Source: Bacteroidales bacterium (lineage in GTDB: Bacteria > Bacteroidota > Bacteroidia > Bacteroidales > UBA10428). Taken from it: a stretch of DNA of 32,952 bases. Positions within the stretch are counted from its first letter, which is position 1. Each line of letters begins with the position of its first letter. The notes below the pieces were generated by a model that worked only from the letters and a program-made list of their open reading frames with translations, was not told the origin of the DNA and searched no databases. Below are positions 10,473 to 18,615 of the stretch, one piece after another. Location of the stretch: the NCBI GenBank assembly GCA_016936215.1, contig JAFGPL010000046.1, positions 1-32,952 of the forward strand, read 5' to 3'. A program made the translations under genes and the position numbers.

Positions 10473-11597
10473 ATGTCCTCTCATCTGATACCCTTTTTCA
10501 AAAACACAAACATTCAAATAGTTAAAGCCATAGGTTGTTACCTGTTTGATATTGACGGGAAAAAGTACCTCGACCTTGAATCGGGCGACTGGGCTGCAAA
10601 TCTCGGGCATTCAAGAACCGAAATTATCGAGGTCTTAAAAGAGCAGGCAGAAATACTTATTCACGACGGTCTAAGGTTTTATAACGACAAATCGGAAGCA
10701 TTATCATCGAAACTGCTTGAAAAACTTGGTTTACCGGGTGGTAAATCAACCTTTCTGAATTCAGGCTCTGAAGCAGTTAACCTCGGTTTGACCATGGCAA
10801 GAAACCTCACAGGCAGAAAAAAAATCCTTAAGATGGATTGTTCATTTCTGTCATCTTTCGGCTATGGAAAAATTGCCGACGACAACAGCGATCTGCTAAA
10901 TATACCTATGAATGATTTTTCTGCCCTGTCATCAGTTAACTTCAATGAGCTGGCAGCATTTGCCTTTGAGCCCGGTAATGCACATGGGCTGATAAAATTT
11001 CCGTCGAATGATTTTATAGAAACGATTGCCAGCACAGTGAAAGAGAACGGCGGGCTGCTACTTGCAAACGAAGTAACCACCGGGTTTGGCAGGACGGGCA
11101 GGTGGTTTGGTTTTCAGCATTATAACTTTAAACCTGATATTGTCTGCACAGGCAAGGCATTGGGCAATGGATACCCCGTAAGCGGAGTGTCTGTCTCTGA
11201 ATCAATTGCAGGGCTTTTTGATAAAAATCCTTTCAGGCATGCACAATCGCACCAGAACGATGCACTGGGCTGCGCTGTTGCCCTTGCAGTAATTCACCTT
11301 TTCGAAACCTCGGGAATCGTTGAACAGAGCGCTGAAAATGGTAATTACTTTCTTGAAAAGCTTAAAGCGCTGCAGCAAACTCAGCCCACAACTATAAAAG
11401 AGGTCAGGGGCAGAGGGATGATGCTTGCTGCCGAACTTGATGAGAAAATACAAATTGGCGGAATTGACAATAAACTTTTAGACAGGGGATTTGTAACCGG
11501 GGTTAAAAATAATGTTTTGAGGTTTATGCCACCTCTTATCATTAAAAGGGAAGAAATTGACCATCTCGTTGGCACACTTGAAGATTTGATGGTGTAA
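10473..11597 (+). CDS. Class III PLP-dependent aminotransferase
   Basis: 374 residues of the acetylornithine/4-aminobutyrate aminotransferase fold. The phosphate-binding SGSEA lies at 97-101. The signature segment runs ANEVTTGFGRTG (198-209) to PDIVCTGKALGNGYP (221-235), with Lys228 as the likely Schiff-base lysine. The aspartate that normally precedes Glu in the DEV motif and pairs with the PLP pyridine nitrogen is Asn199 (codon AAC). The protein is somewhat short for the class, about 400-450 residues being usual. The substrate cannot be read from sequence. It is divergent from the giant surface-protein gene and 149 bp upstream of a GNAT-like gene on the same strand. The ATG at 10473 puts the usual N-terminal 'G-x-x-L-x-D-x-D-G' strand at residues 21-29. 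Confidence 0.85.
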   Translation: MSSHLIPFFKNTNIQIVKAIGCYLFDIDGKKYLDLESGDWAANLGHSRTEIIEVLKEQAEILIHDGLRFYNDKSEALSSKLLEKLGLPGGKSTFLNSGSEAVNLGLTMARNLTGRKKILKMDCSFLSSFGYGKIADDNSDLLNIPMNDFSALSSVNFNELAAFAFEPGNAHGLIKFPSNDFIETIASTVKENGGLLLANEVTTGFGRTGRWFGFQHYNFKPDIVCTGKALGNGYPVSGVSVSESIAGLFDKNPFRHAQSHQNDALGCAVALAVIHLFETSGIVEQSAENGNYFLEKLKALQQTQPTTIKEVRGRGMMLAAELDEKIQIGGIDNKLLDRGFVTGVKNNVLRFMPPLIIKREEIDHLVGTLEDLMV

Positions 11598-11746
11598 ACA
11601 GGTAATGTTCAATAAATGATGTATTTCAAAATATCTAAAGAAAGCAATGTGTATTTTTTATTTCAACATAAATCAAAATACAGGCATTCATCTTCTTGTT
11701 ATTTACGAATTATTAATAAATTTCGGCTTTTAAAACCAACTATCCC

Positions 11747-12871
11747 ATGGCTGTCACATTAAAAGAGGTTGCCACGCGAAGCGATTTGCGAAAATTCATC
11801 TATCTGCCCGCTGAAATCCATAAAAATCATAAAAACTGGGTACCGCCCCTTTACACCGATGAACAGGCATTTTATAACCCGAAAAAAAACCGTTCTTTTT
11901 CACACTGCGAATGCACCCTTGTGCTGGCTTTTAAAAACAATAAGGCAGTTGGACGTATCATGGGCATCATTAACCATAAGTACAACCAGTATCATAACGA
12001 AAAAACCGGCCGTTTTTTCAATATGGAGTGCTTTGATGACAGTGAAACATCTGCTGCATTGCTCAGTTATATTGAGAAATGGGCTTTAGAGAAGGGAATG
12101 TACAGGCTGACAGGCCCGCTTGGCTTTTCTGACAAAGACCCCCAGGGAATGCTGGTGGAAGGCTTTGATATGCCTATGGTTATTACCACCAATTGTAATT
12201 ACCAATACCAGGTGAGGCTGATAGAAGAATACGGGTTCGGCAAAAAAATTGATCTTGTTGACTACAGATTGAAAATTCCTGAAAAAATCCCTTCATTTTA
12301 TGAAGAGATTAAAAACAGGTGCATCAACAAAAACAACATAAGGCTTCTTGAATTTCAATCCAAAAAAGAGTTAAGACCATACATTAAAAAGGTTTTTGAG
12401 CTGGTAAACGAAACTTACAGCCATATTTTTGCATTCTCTGAGATTGACCAGGGTGAGATGGAATATATGGCAGGAAGGTATCTTCCGGTTATCAATCCGA
12501 GGTTTGTAAAAATGGTGCTCGATAAAGAAGGGAAACTCATTGCTTTTGTGCTTGCAATACCAGATATCGCCGAGGGCATCAGGCTGGCCGGTGGAAAACT
12601 ATTCCCTTTTGGGATTTTTAAATTACTAAGATCGGTAAGGCGTACCAAAATGCTTGTGATGCTGCTGGGAGCTATTAAACACGAATACCGCAATGCAGGA
12701 CTCGACGCCCTGATGGGGGTAAGTATGCTGCAGGAGGCACAGAAAGCAGGAATGGAAGTAATTGACAGCCACCTGGTACTTGAAGATAACCTGAAAATGC
12801 GGGCCGAATATGAGCGCATGGGGGGCGAAGTTTACAAAAGATACCGTATTTTTCAAAAGGAGATCAATTGA
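11747..12871 (+). CDS. GNAT-superfamily-like protein of unknown substrate
   Basis: 374 residues without a signal peptide or membrane segment. The N-terminal part (MAVTLKEVATRSDLRKFIYLP, then a W-V-P-P-L segment and an AVGRIMGI strand) and the central TGPLGFSDKDPQG segment resemble a conserved Bacteroidota family usually annotated as N-acetyltransferase-like or hypothetical. A second half repeats an acyltransferase-like layout (LIAFVLAIPDI; residues ~335-370 end in EYERMGGEVYKRYRIF, as in GNAT C-termini). No Q/R-x-x-G-x-G/A motif is obvious, so catalytic activity is uncertain. The start at 11747 is the first ATG after the AT-rich gap. It may be coexpressed with the aminotransferase upstream. 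Confidence 0.6.
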   Translation: MAVTLKEVATRSDLRKFIYLPAEIHKNHKNWVPPLYTDEQAFYNPKKNRSFSHCECTLVLAFKNNKAVGRIMGIINHKYNQYHNEKTGRFFNMECFDDSETSAALLSYIEKWALEKGMYRLTGPLGFSDKDPQGMLVEGFDMPMVITTNCNYQYQVRLIEEYGFGKKIDLVDYRLKIPEKIPSFYEEIKNRCINKNNIRLLEFQSKKELRPYIKKVFELVNETYSHIFAFSEIDQGEMEYMAGRYLPVINPRFVKMVLDKEGKLIAFVLAIPDIAEGIRLAGGKLFPFGIFKLLRSVRRTKMLVMLLGAIKHEYRNAGLDALMGVSMLQEAQKAGMEVIDSHLVLEDNLKMRAEYERMGGEVYKRYRIFQKEIN

Positions 12872-12902
12872 AAATATTATTTTTACAGTAAAAGCCCCGT
12901 CA

Positions 12903-12946
12903 GAGCCTGTCCCGTTCAAAGGGAGACGCTATATCGGTAAAAAGAA
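12903..12946. repeat. 44-bp REP-like repeat, copy 1
   Basis: First of three same-orientation copies with the pattern GAGCC-w-GTCCCGTTCAACGGGA...GCAATATCGGTAAAAAGAA. Here the palindromic core is damaged (TCCCGTTCAAAGGGA). It lies 31 bp after the stop of the preceding gene, and the alignment with copy 2 extends a few bases to the left (from 12896). Confidence 0.8.
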
Positions 12947-12972
12947 ACAAACAAACTGTTATAGTCCCGTTA

Positions 12973-13016
12973 GAGCCAGTCCCGTTCAACGGGAGACGCA
13001 ATATCGGTAGAATAAA
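12973..13016. repeat. 44-bp REP-like repeat, copy 2
   Basis: Exactly 70 bp downstream of copy 1 in the same orientation, with an intact core TCCCGTTCAACGGGA (7-bp arms around one C). It ends in a GGTAG variant and finishes 8 bp before the transposase ATG. Confidence 0.8.
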
Positions 13017-13024
13017 AACAAATT

Positions 13025-13516
13025 ATGGCAAACACCTATACGCAGATTCATATTCAGGCTGTATTTTCGGTTCAAAATCGCGAATGTATCATCCTAAACC
13101 ACTGGAAAGATGAGTTATACAAATATATTACAGGAATAATCACCCGTAACAATCATAAACTATTAGCAATTAACGGTATGCCAGATCATATCCACATCCT
13201 TTTTGGATTGCGGCCGGCTCAATCCCTGTCTGATTTGATGCAGGATATAAAAGGAAATTCATCCAGATGGATTAATGAAAGAAAGTTTACCCGTGGAAAA
13301 TTCTCCTGGCAGGAAGGTTACGGCGCTTTTTCATATTGTAGGAGAGATTTACCAATTGCAATTCAATACATTGAAAACCAAAATTCCCATCATAAAAAAA
13401 TAACTTTTAAAGAAGAATACCTCAACTTGTTAAAGGAATTCGAGATTGATTTTGATGACAAATATATTTTTAAACCTCTGGACATTGATTATGTAGTACC
13501 TGACGGCACTAAATAA
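13025..13516 (+). CDS. IS200/REP-associated Y1 (HUH) transposase
   Basis: 163 residues of the Transposase_17 type. The metal-binding HUH pair is His55-Ile-His57 in GMPDHIHILFG. The segment after WQEGYGAFSY supplies the likely nucleophile Tyr104, and the tail IQYIENQNSHHKK.TFKEEY is typical of this family. Such enzymes cut and join single-stranded DNA at hairpins through a 5'-phosphotyrosine link. The gene appears intact. It sits immediately downstream of two palindromic repeats and upstream of another hairpin and a third repeat. It could be a mobile IS200-like enzyme or a domesticated RAYT; the lack of clear element ends and the repeated REP-like units favour the latter slightly. Confidence 0.9.
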   Translation: MANTYTQIHIQAVFSVQNRECIILNHWKDELYKYITGIITRNNHKLLAINGMPDHIHILFGLRPAQSLSDLMQDIKGNSSRWINERKFTRGKFSWQEGYGAFSYCRRDLPIAIQYIENQNSHHKKITFKEEYLNLLKEFEIDFDDKYIFKPLDIDYVVPDGTK

Positions 13517-13544
13517 CGGGTAAATTATTATTCTACCTATATTA

Positions 13545-13559
13545 TGTCCCTACGGGACA
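13545..13559. repeat. Hairpin TGTCCC-TAC-GGGACA downstream of the transposase
   Basis: A perfect 6-bp stem with a 3-nt loop lies 28 bp after the transposase stop. It shares the short G/C-rich palindrome style of the 44-bp repeats and may be the right-end recognition hairpin of the element. There is no following U-run, so a terminator role is less likely. Confidence 0.6.
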
Positions 13560-13726
13560 ATGATAAGGTATTTCAATTAACAGGAAATTATGTTGCTTTA
13601 AATAAAATAATTCAATAAATATGCTGAAAATTATTCTCAGGTATTATGGAAACATTAATTATTTGCACCTACGTATATTGAAAGAAAGAAAACCGGTTGA
13701 ATACATAATATGACCAAGTCTTGCAG

Positions 13727-13770
13727 GAGCCTGTCCCGTTCAACGGGAAACGCAATATCGGTAAAAAGAA
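13727..13770. repeat. 44-bp REP-like repeat, copy 3
   Basis: Same orientation as copies 1 and 2 and nearly the consensus (TCCCGTTCAACGGGA core, then CGCAATATCGGTAAAAAGAA). Its last base is directly followed by the ATG of the next gene, so the repeat forms that gene's immediate leader. The bases between 13560 and 13727 show nothing recognisable. Confidence 0.8.
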
Positions 13771-14688
13771 ATGATTAAATACATCTCGCATAACGAAATA
13801 GACAAACAGAAATGGAATGCCTGTATAGATGCATCGGGAACAGGACTGATATATGCATTTTCATGGTACCTCGACATCGTGTCCCCCGGCTGGGATGCTT
13901 TGGTTTCAGATGACTATTCCACTATTATGCCGCTTACCTGGTCTGAAAAATGGGGCATCAGGTATCTTTATCCGCCATGGTTTACCCAGCAATTGGGGGT
14001 ATTCGCCTCAAACCCGGAAGGGCTAAAACAGCTAGATGAATTTGTGGATATGCTCCCAAAAAGATACAGGTTTGTTGAAATAAACCTTAACGGGAATAAT
14101 AAGCTTGACGCTGTCACCAATGGCAAAGTTACCATGCAGACAAACCACGAAATAGTTTTGTCAGGCTCTTTTGAGGAACTCAGCAAGCGGTTTAACAGAA
14201 ACTGCAAACGAAACATCAGTAAGGCAGAGGCTTCGGGGATCGTCGTGAACGAAGGTATCACCCCGGAAACCTTTGTTGATTTCATCAGGAACAACCTTGA
14301 ACATCAGTTGAAAATGCTGCACAGCAAAGATTACCAGACTCTTGAAATCCTTATCAAACAAGTTCTTGCACGAAAACAGGCTGAAATATACGGCGCTTTT
14401 GACCCGAACGGGGAACAGTATGGTGTGGCGCTCTTTTTTATCACGGCACAGAGGTGTATTTTTTCGGTCTGTGCTTCATCGGAAGAAGGAAAAAAACACC
14501 AGGCCATGTACATGCTTGTAGGTCATCAGGTTAAAAAATATGCCGGAAGCGGAAAGGTTTTTGATTTTTCAGGTTCAAATATCCCTGGCATTGCTTATTT
14601 TAACAGCACTTTCGGCGCAGAGGCCAGGTTTTACCCGAGGATTAAGATAAATAACCTGCCCTGGCCCTTAAAAATATTTAAAAAGTAA
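13771..14688 (+). CDS. FemAB/GNAT-like acyl- or aminoacyl-transferase
   Basis: 305 residues, soluble. The layout is that of the FemAB-like (Acetyltransf_6) branch of the GNAT superfamily. An N-terminal half has WYLDIVSPGWDAL and PLTWSEKWGIRYLYPPW, a basic helix follows (RFNRNCKRNISKAEASGI, ~145-162), and the C-terminal half ends in KVFDFSGSNIPGIAYFNSTFGA, where the F-D-F-x-G-S-x-x-P-G signature is clear. Family members transfer amino acids or acyl groups to cell-wall or polysaccharide precursors; the substrate here is unknown. The ATG directly abuts a 44-bp repeat. It is followed after 17 bp by a polysaccharide deacetylase gene, which supports an envelope or polysaccharide role (inference). 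Confidence 0.75.
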   Translation: MIKYISHNEIDKQKWNACIDASGTGLIYAFSWYLDIVSPGWDALVSDDYSTIMPLTWSEKWGIRYLYPPWFTQQLGVFASNPEGLKQLDEFVDMLPKRYRFVEINLNGNNKLDAVTNGKVTMQTNHEIVLSGSFEELSKRFNRNCKRNISKAEASGIVVNEGITPETFVDFIRNNLEHQLKMLHSKDYQTLEILIKQVLARKQAEIYGAFDPNGEQYGVALFFITAQRCIFSVCASSEEGKKHQAMYMLVGHQVKKYAGSGKVFDFSGSNIPGIAYFNSTFGAEARFYPRIKINNLPWPLKIFKK

Positions 14689-14705
14689 CTCCTTGCCTGT
14701 CTGTT

Positions 14706-15728
14706 TTGAAACAACTTATATACCATAAATATAATATTCTGCCGGACCTGTTACCCATCACTGCCGGTCAAAAACTCACCGGGGTAAAAATCCTGTACCC
14801 TTTTTACCATACGGTAAGTGATACCCCCCTGCCCCATCTCGGCTGTTTATATAAAGTAAGGACAACAACGGAATTTATTAAAGACATTGATTTTTTTCTG
14901 AAACACTTTCAGCCTTTAACATTAAATCAGCTCATCGGGCTGGTACATGAAAACAGGCAACCTGAGAAACCATCGTTTTTCCTATCTTTCGATGACGGTT
15001 TGCGGGAATTTCACGATGTTATCGCCCCCATCCTTTTAAAAAAAGGGGTTCATGCCACCGGCTTCCTCAATTCGGCTTTTATTGACAACAGGGACCTTTT
15101 TTACAGGTACAAGGCCTGTCTTCTTTTGAATGAAATTAATACCCGGCCCAAAAACCTGTTGCCAGCATTTAAAAAGTGGTCTGCCCAAAAAGGGCACCCT
15201 TCAATGGCCCCTGAAAAGTTTTTGATGAATTTATCTTTCCCTGACAGATTGCTGCTCGATGAACTGGCATCAGTTTTAGGTTTTGACTTTCAATGTTTTT
15301 TGAAAGAACAACAGCCATATCTTACCACAATACAAATCAACAGTTTAATCTCCAAAGGTTTTACCTTCGGCTCACACAGTATCAACCACCCCGCCTTCAG
15401 CCATATTCTACCCGTAGAGCAAATACAACAGGTAACCGGTAGTACCCTGGAAATTGTTAAAAAATTCAACCTTTCTTACAGGACTTTCTCATTCCCCTTT
15501 ACAGATTATGGTATCGGCCACAATTTTTTTGTGAATATCAACAAAGCGGTTAATTTTGACCTCACTTTCGGTTGCGCCGGTATGAAAACAGACATGGTAA
15601 AAAACCACCTGCAGCGTATACCGGTTGAAGAATACAACATTACAGCCGAAAAAAGGATAAAAAGGGACTATTTTTATTACCTTATCAAAAAACTGTTGAA
15701 CAAAAACATGCTTTTAAGGGGGGAATGA
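14706..15728 (+). CDS. NodB-type polysaccharide deacetylase family protein
   Basis: About 340 residues. NodB motif 1 is FFLSFDDG with Asp96/Asp97, and the metal-ligand pair is His224-x3-His228 in FGSHSINHP. A later strand, RTFSFPFTDYG, resembles motif 3. The family removes N- or O-acetyl groups from glycans. No signal peptide is seen, so it may act in the cytoplasm on a precursor. There is no in-frame ATG near the N-terminus, so TTG at 14706 is the best start, leaving a 17-bp gap after the FemAB-like gene; a CTG at 14697 is an alternative. The stop overlaps the next gene's start (ATGA). Confidence 0.8.
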   Translation: MKQLIYHKYNILPDLLPITAGQKLTGVKILYPFYHTVSDTPLPHLGCLYKVRTTTEFIKDIDFFLKHFQPLTLNQLIGLVHENRQPEKPSFFLSFDDGLREFHDVIAPILLKKGVHATGFLNSAFIDNRDLFYRYKACLLLNEINTRPKNLLPAFKKWSAQKGHPSMAPEKFLMNLSFPDRLLLDELASVLGFDFQCFLKEQQPYLTTIQINSLISKGFTFGSHSINHPAFSHILPVEQIQQVTGSTLEIVKKFNLSYRTFSFPFTDYGIGHNFFVNINKAVNFDLTFGCAGMKTDMVKNHLQRIPVEEYNITAEKRIKRDYFYYLIKKLLNKNMLLRGE

Positions 15729-16837
15729 TACAAATAAAAGACATATCCATAGAAGAGTTGAAGCCGTTTATCGAATCTGCTGAATACAGGCAGATGCCGG
15801 TCATTCCCATCAGCAGGCACAGGGCTTTTTCGCACCTGAAAAATCCCTCGGCTGCCGGTGGCGATAAAATTCTTTTCCTGGCTTATGACGATGACCGGTT
15901 TGTCGGTTACCTGGGGGCAATGCCCGACCTGTTATATGTTGACAATAAGGCCTTGAAAGTGGCATGGCTCAGTTGCATGTGGGTAGATACGTCGCAACGC
16001 GGTAAAGGAATAGCCCCTGCGTTGCTTACCCATGCTCATGAAGTATGGAAAGGTAACCTTCTGATCACGAATTTTATTCCAATTGCCAAACGGGCCTACG
16101 ACAAAACAGGGCTTTTTACCGGGTTTAAAAATCTGCCCGGTGTAAGGGGCTATTTGCGTTTTAACCTGTCTGGCATTTTACCTGAAAAAAAACCTGTTCT
16201 CAAAAAAGTATTATGGCTGTTAAAGTTTACCGATGCCCTGTTAAACATTCCCAATGAAATAAGGCTGTACAGGTGGAAATCGAAATATGCAGCCGGCAAA
16301 TCAGATTTTGAATATGTGAATTATATTGATGATGAAGCACTTGATTTAATCAGGTCACTGAGTGCCAATCATATAGCCCAAAAAAACAAGGACAACCTGC
16401 AGTGGCTTATGCAATATCCGTGGATTCTCAACACCCCTTTCGGTGACCGGAACAGTGGCCGGTACATTTTTTCTACTGCAAAAAATGATTTCAGGCAACT
16501 GTATATAAAGCTCTACAACAGCAATAAAAAACTTATTGCATTTCTTATCCTTACACAAAGGGACGGCCATTTGAAAATACCATACCTGTTTTTTGATGAA
16601 AAAGACCTGTTGCCGGTAATAAATACCATTTTCGCACATGTTTTATCTCCCGGGATTAAGACTTTCACGACTTTTCATCCGTTGCTGGCTCAACAATTTT
16701 CTGCATTGTCAACACCGTTTATTTACAAGAAAATTATGAATTTCCGCATCTTGGCCGCGAAACATCTTGTGGCAAATTCCGGTATTTCAGAACATCACTA
16801 TTTTATGGAAGGGGACGGCGATGCAGCATTTGTCTGA
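15725..16837 (+). CDS. GNAT family N-acetyltransferase
   Basis: 370 residues. The N-terminal ~150 residues form a GNAT domain: a FVGYLGAMPDLLYV strand pair, then the acetyl-CoA-binding QRGKGIAPALL at 91-101 (R/Q-x-x-G-x-A). The C-terminal ~200 residues have no motif I recognise but look like a degenerate second GNAT fold. The ATG overlaps the deacetylase stop by 4 bp, indicating translational coupling. The 3' end overlaps the next gene. The acceptor is unknown; the neighbours suggest modification of an amino-sugar or envelope molecule (inference). Confidence 0.8.
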   Translation: MIQIKDISIEELKPFIESAEYRQMPVIPISRHRAFSHLKNPSAAGGDKILFLAYDDDRFVGYLGAMPDLLYVDNKALKVAWLSCMWVDTSQRGKGIAPALLTHAHEVWKGNLLITNFIPIAKRAYDKTGLFTGFKNLPGVRGYLRFNLSGILPEKKPVLKKVLWLLKFTDALLNIPNEIRLYRWKSKYAAGKSDFEYVNYIDDEALDLIRSLSANHIAQKNKDNLQWLMQYPWILNTPFGDRNSGRYIFSTAKNDFRQLYIKLYNSNKKLIAFLILTQRDGHLKIPYLFFDEKDLLPVINTIFAHVLSPGIKTFTTFHPLLAQQFSALSTPFIYKKIMNFRILAAKHLVANSGISEHHYFMEGDGDAAFV

Positions 16838-17456
16838 TAATAATAGCGCTCTGCCATTCAGGGACAAGATTTCTGAAGAGGAAATCAAAAACCTCCCGAG
16901 AGACCATTTCCAGGGCCGTATTCATCTGATAGAATGTGCTGCCCAGTTTATATTACTTGAACGGCATATAAATGGCACGGGGGTGATTGGTTTTGACACA
17001 GAAACCCGCCCGTCTTTCAGAAAAGGTAAAACCCACAAAGTAGCGCTCCTTCAGCTTGCCACCGAAAACGATGCTTTTCTTGTAAGGTTGAATAAAACAG
17101 GGTTTGCCCCATGCCTGGTAAGATTATTTGAAAATGAAAACATCAGAAAAATAGGCCTTGCCATCCGCGATGACCTTAAATCGCTTAAAAAACTCAGGCA
17201 TTTCGAACCTAAGGGGTTCATTGACCTGCAAAGCTTTGTTAAGGATTATAATATCCTCGACAACGGGTTGAAAAAGCTCACCGCCAATATTCTCGGTTTC
17301 AGGATTTCAAAGCGGCAGCAAACCTCCAACTGGGAAAGTGATTCTTTAAGTGAAGACCAGCAGATATACGCCGCCACTGATGCCTGGACCTGTTATAAAA
17401 TCTACAAAACATTAACAAACCATTCAGATGGAGCGGTTTACAAAGATCATTCTTAA
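16821..17456 (+). CDS. DEDDy 3'-5' exonuclease domain protein (RNase D-like)
   Basis: 211 residues from the ATG at 16821. Exo I is GFDTETRP with Asp59 and Glu61, exo II lies around Asp117/Asp118 (AIRDDLKSL), and exo III is Tyr183-x3-Asp187 (YAATDAW), the DEDDy pattern. There is no HRDC domain, so it is a stand-alone exonuclease rather than full RNase D. An upstream ATG at 16767 exists, but it would overlap the preceding gene by 71 bp. The 16821 start has a GGAAGGGGA stretch just before it and only a 17-bp overlap. It overlaps the methyltransferase gene by 29 bp, a pairing that suggests an RNA-maturation role (inference). Confidence 0.85.
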   Translation: MQHLSDNNSALPFRDKISEEEIKNLPRDHFQGRIHLIECAAQFILLERHINGTGVIGFDTETRPSFRKGKTHKVALLQLATENDAFLVRLNKTGFAPCLVRLFENENIRKIGLAIRDDLKSLKKLRHFEPKGFIDLQSFVKDYNILDNGLKKLTANILGFRISKRQQTSNWESDSLSEDQQIYAATDAWTCYKIYKTLTNHSDGAVYKDHS

Positions 17457-18615
17457 ATCGGGCAAGGAGCAGTCGGTGAGGCGTTACCACCCCTGGATTT
17501 TTTCCGGCGCCATTAAGCAGGTTGAGGGCCAACCCGCAGAAGGCGATATTGTAAAAGTTTTTACGAACAAAGGTGAATTTCTTGCCACAGGACACTACCA
17601 GATTGGTTCAATTGCCGTGAGGATTTTTTCTTTTGATAACATACACCCAGGATACGATTTCTGGAAGCAGCGATTAACAGAAGCTTACCAATTGCGTGAA
17701 TCATTAGGGCTGACCGAAAACCCCGGTACAAATGTTTACAGGCTGGTAAATGCTGAAGGCGATGCGATGCCGGGGCTCATCATAGATTACTACAATGGCG
17801 TGGCTGTAATGCAAATACACACTGTCGGTATGTACAGGATACGCGAAGAGATTGCCGGTATCCTGAAAGATATATATGGCAACCGGTTGAAGGGCATTTA
17901 CGACAAGAGCCTCAATACCATGCCTTTTAAGGCAAAAATAGAAGTCAGGAATGAATACCTCTATGGCGACGGGGAGATTGATACTGTGAGCGAGAACGGT
18001 ATCCGCTTTTTTGTTGACTGGCGCGAAGGCCAGAAGACCGGTTTCTTTATTGACCAGAGGGAAAACAGAACGCTGCTGGGTACTTATGCTAAAAACCGTA
18101 AGGTACTTAACATGTTCTGTTATACAGGGGGCTTTTCTGCCTATGCCATGAAGGGCGGTGCCACGCTGGTGCATTCTGTTGATTCGTCTGCCCCGGCAAT
18201 TGCTATGACAGATAAAAACATTCAGCAAAATTTTAATAACGCTAACAATCATCAGTCTTTCGTTGCCGATGCTTCAGGTTACCTTGCTGCGACAAAAGAA
18301 AAATATGACCTGATCATACTGGACCCCCCGGCATTTGCAAAGCATCTGAATGTGCTTGACAACGCGCTACAGGGTTACAAAAGGTTAAATATAAAAGCCT
18401 TTGAAATGATTGAACAAAGGGGTATCCTTTTCACTTTTTCCTGCTCACAGGTGGTTTCAAAAGAAAACTTCAGAAAATCGGTTTTTGCAGCAGCAGCCAA
18501 CACAGGAAGAAAAGTTAAAATCCTTCATCAGCTGACACAGCCCGCCGATCACCCGGTAAGCATTTACCATCCCGAAGGTGAGTACCTTAAGGGGCTTGTC
18601 CTGTATGTTGAATAA
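17428..18615 (+). CDS. rlmI: RlmI-type 23S rRNA (cytosine-C5) methyltransferase
   Basis: 395 residues. An N-terminal PUA domain (IILKSGKEQSVRRYHPWIF and a KGEFLATGHY strand, ~1-75) is followed by a linker EEHDxx-like region and a class I SAM methyltransferase. SAM motif I is VLNMFCYTGGFSAYA (~residues 224-240), the DPPAFAK motif lies at ~298-304, and the catalytic-type FSCSQ is near residue 337. Size and layout match RlmI/YccW, which makes m5C1962 in 23S rRNA. The start overlaps the exonuclease gene by 29 bp. It ends the compact gene run that starts at 13771. The exact site specificity is inferred from family. Confidence 0.88.
   Translation: MERFTKIILKSGKEQSVRRYHPWIFSGAIKQVEGQPAEGDIVKVFTNKGEFLATGHYQIGSIAVRIFSFDNIHPGYDFWKQRLTEAYQLRESLGLTENPGTNVYRLVNAEGDAMPGLIIDYYNGVAVMQIHTVGMYRIREEIAGILKDIYGNRLKGIYDKSLNTMPFKAKIEVRNEYLYGDGEIDTVSENGIRFFVDWREGQKTGFFIDQRENRTLLGTYAKNRKVLNMFCYTGGFSAYAMKGGATLVHSVDSSAPAIAMTDKNIQQNFNNANNHQSFVADASGYLAATKEKYDLIILDPPAFAKHLNVLDNALQGYKRLNIKAFEMIEQRGILFTFSCSQVVSKENFRKSVFAAAANTGRKVKILHQLTQPADHPVSIYHPEGEYLKGLVLYVE

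Larger units (their letters stand above)
12896..13560 (+). mobile_element. IS200/RAYT-like element (limits approximate)
   Basis: A single HUH (Y1) transposase gene is bracketed on the left by two palindromic repeats and on the right by a 6-bp hairpin. There are no long terminal inverted repeats, as expected for the IS200/IS605 superfamily, which uses subterminal hairpins. The true ends cannot be fixed without an empty-site comparison. Confidence 0.5.

Noticed and set aside
12903-13770. The 44-bp repeats as a CRISPR array
   Set aside because: Only three copies, unequal spacing (70 bp and 754 bp), a coding gene between them, and repeats longer and more variable than CRISPR repeats.
16767-16820. 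Upstream ATG giving the exonuclease 18 more residues
   Set aside because: It would overlap the preceding gene by 71 bp and the added residues do not resemble the family N-terminus; 16821 has a purine-rich leader and a small overlap.
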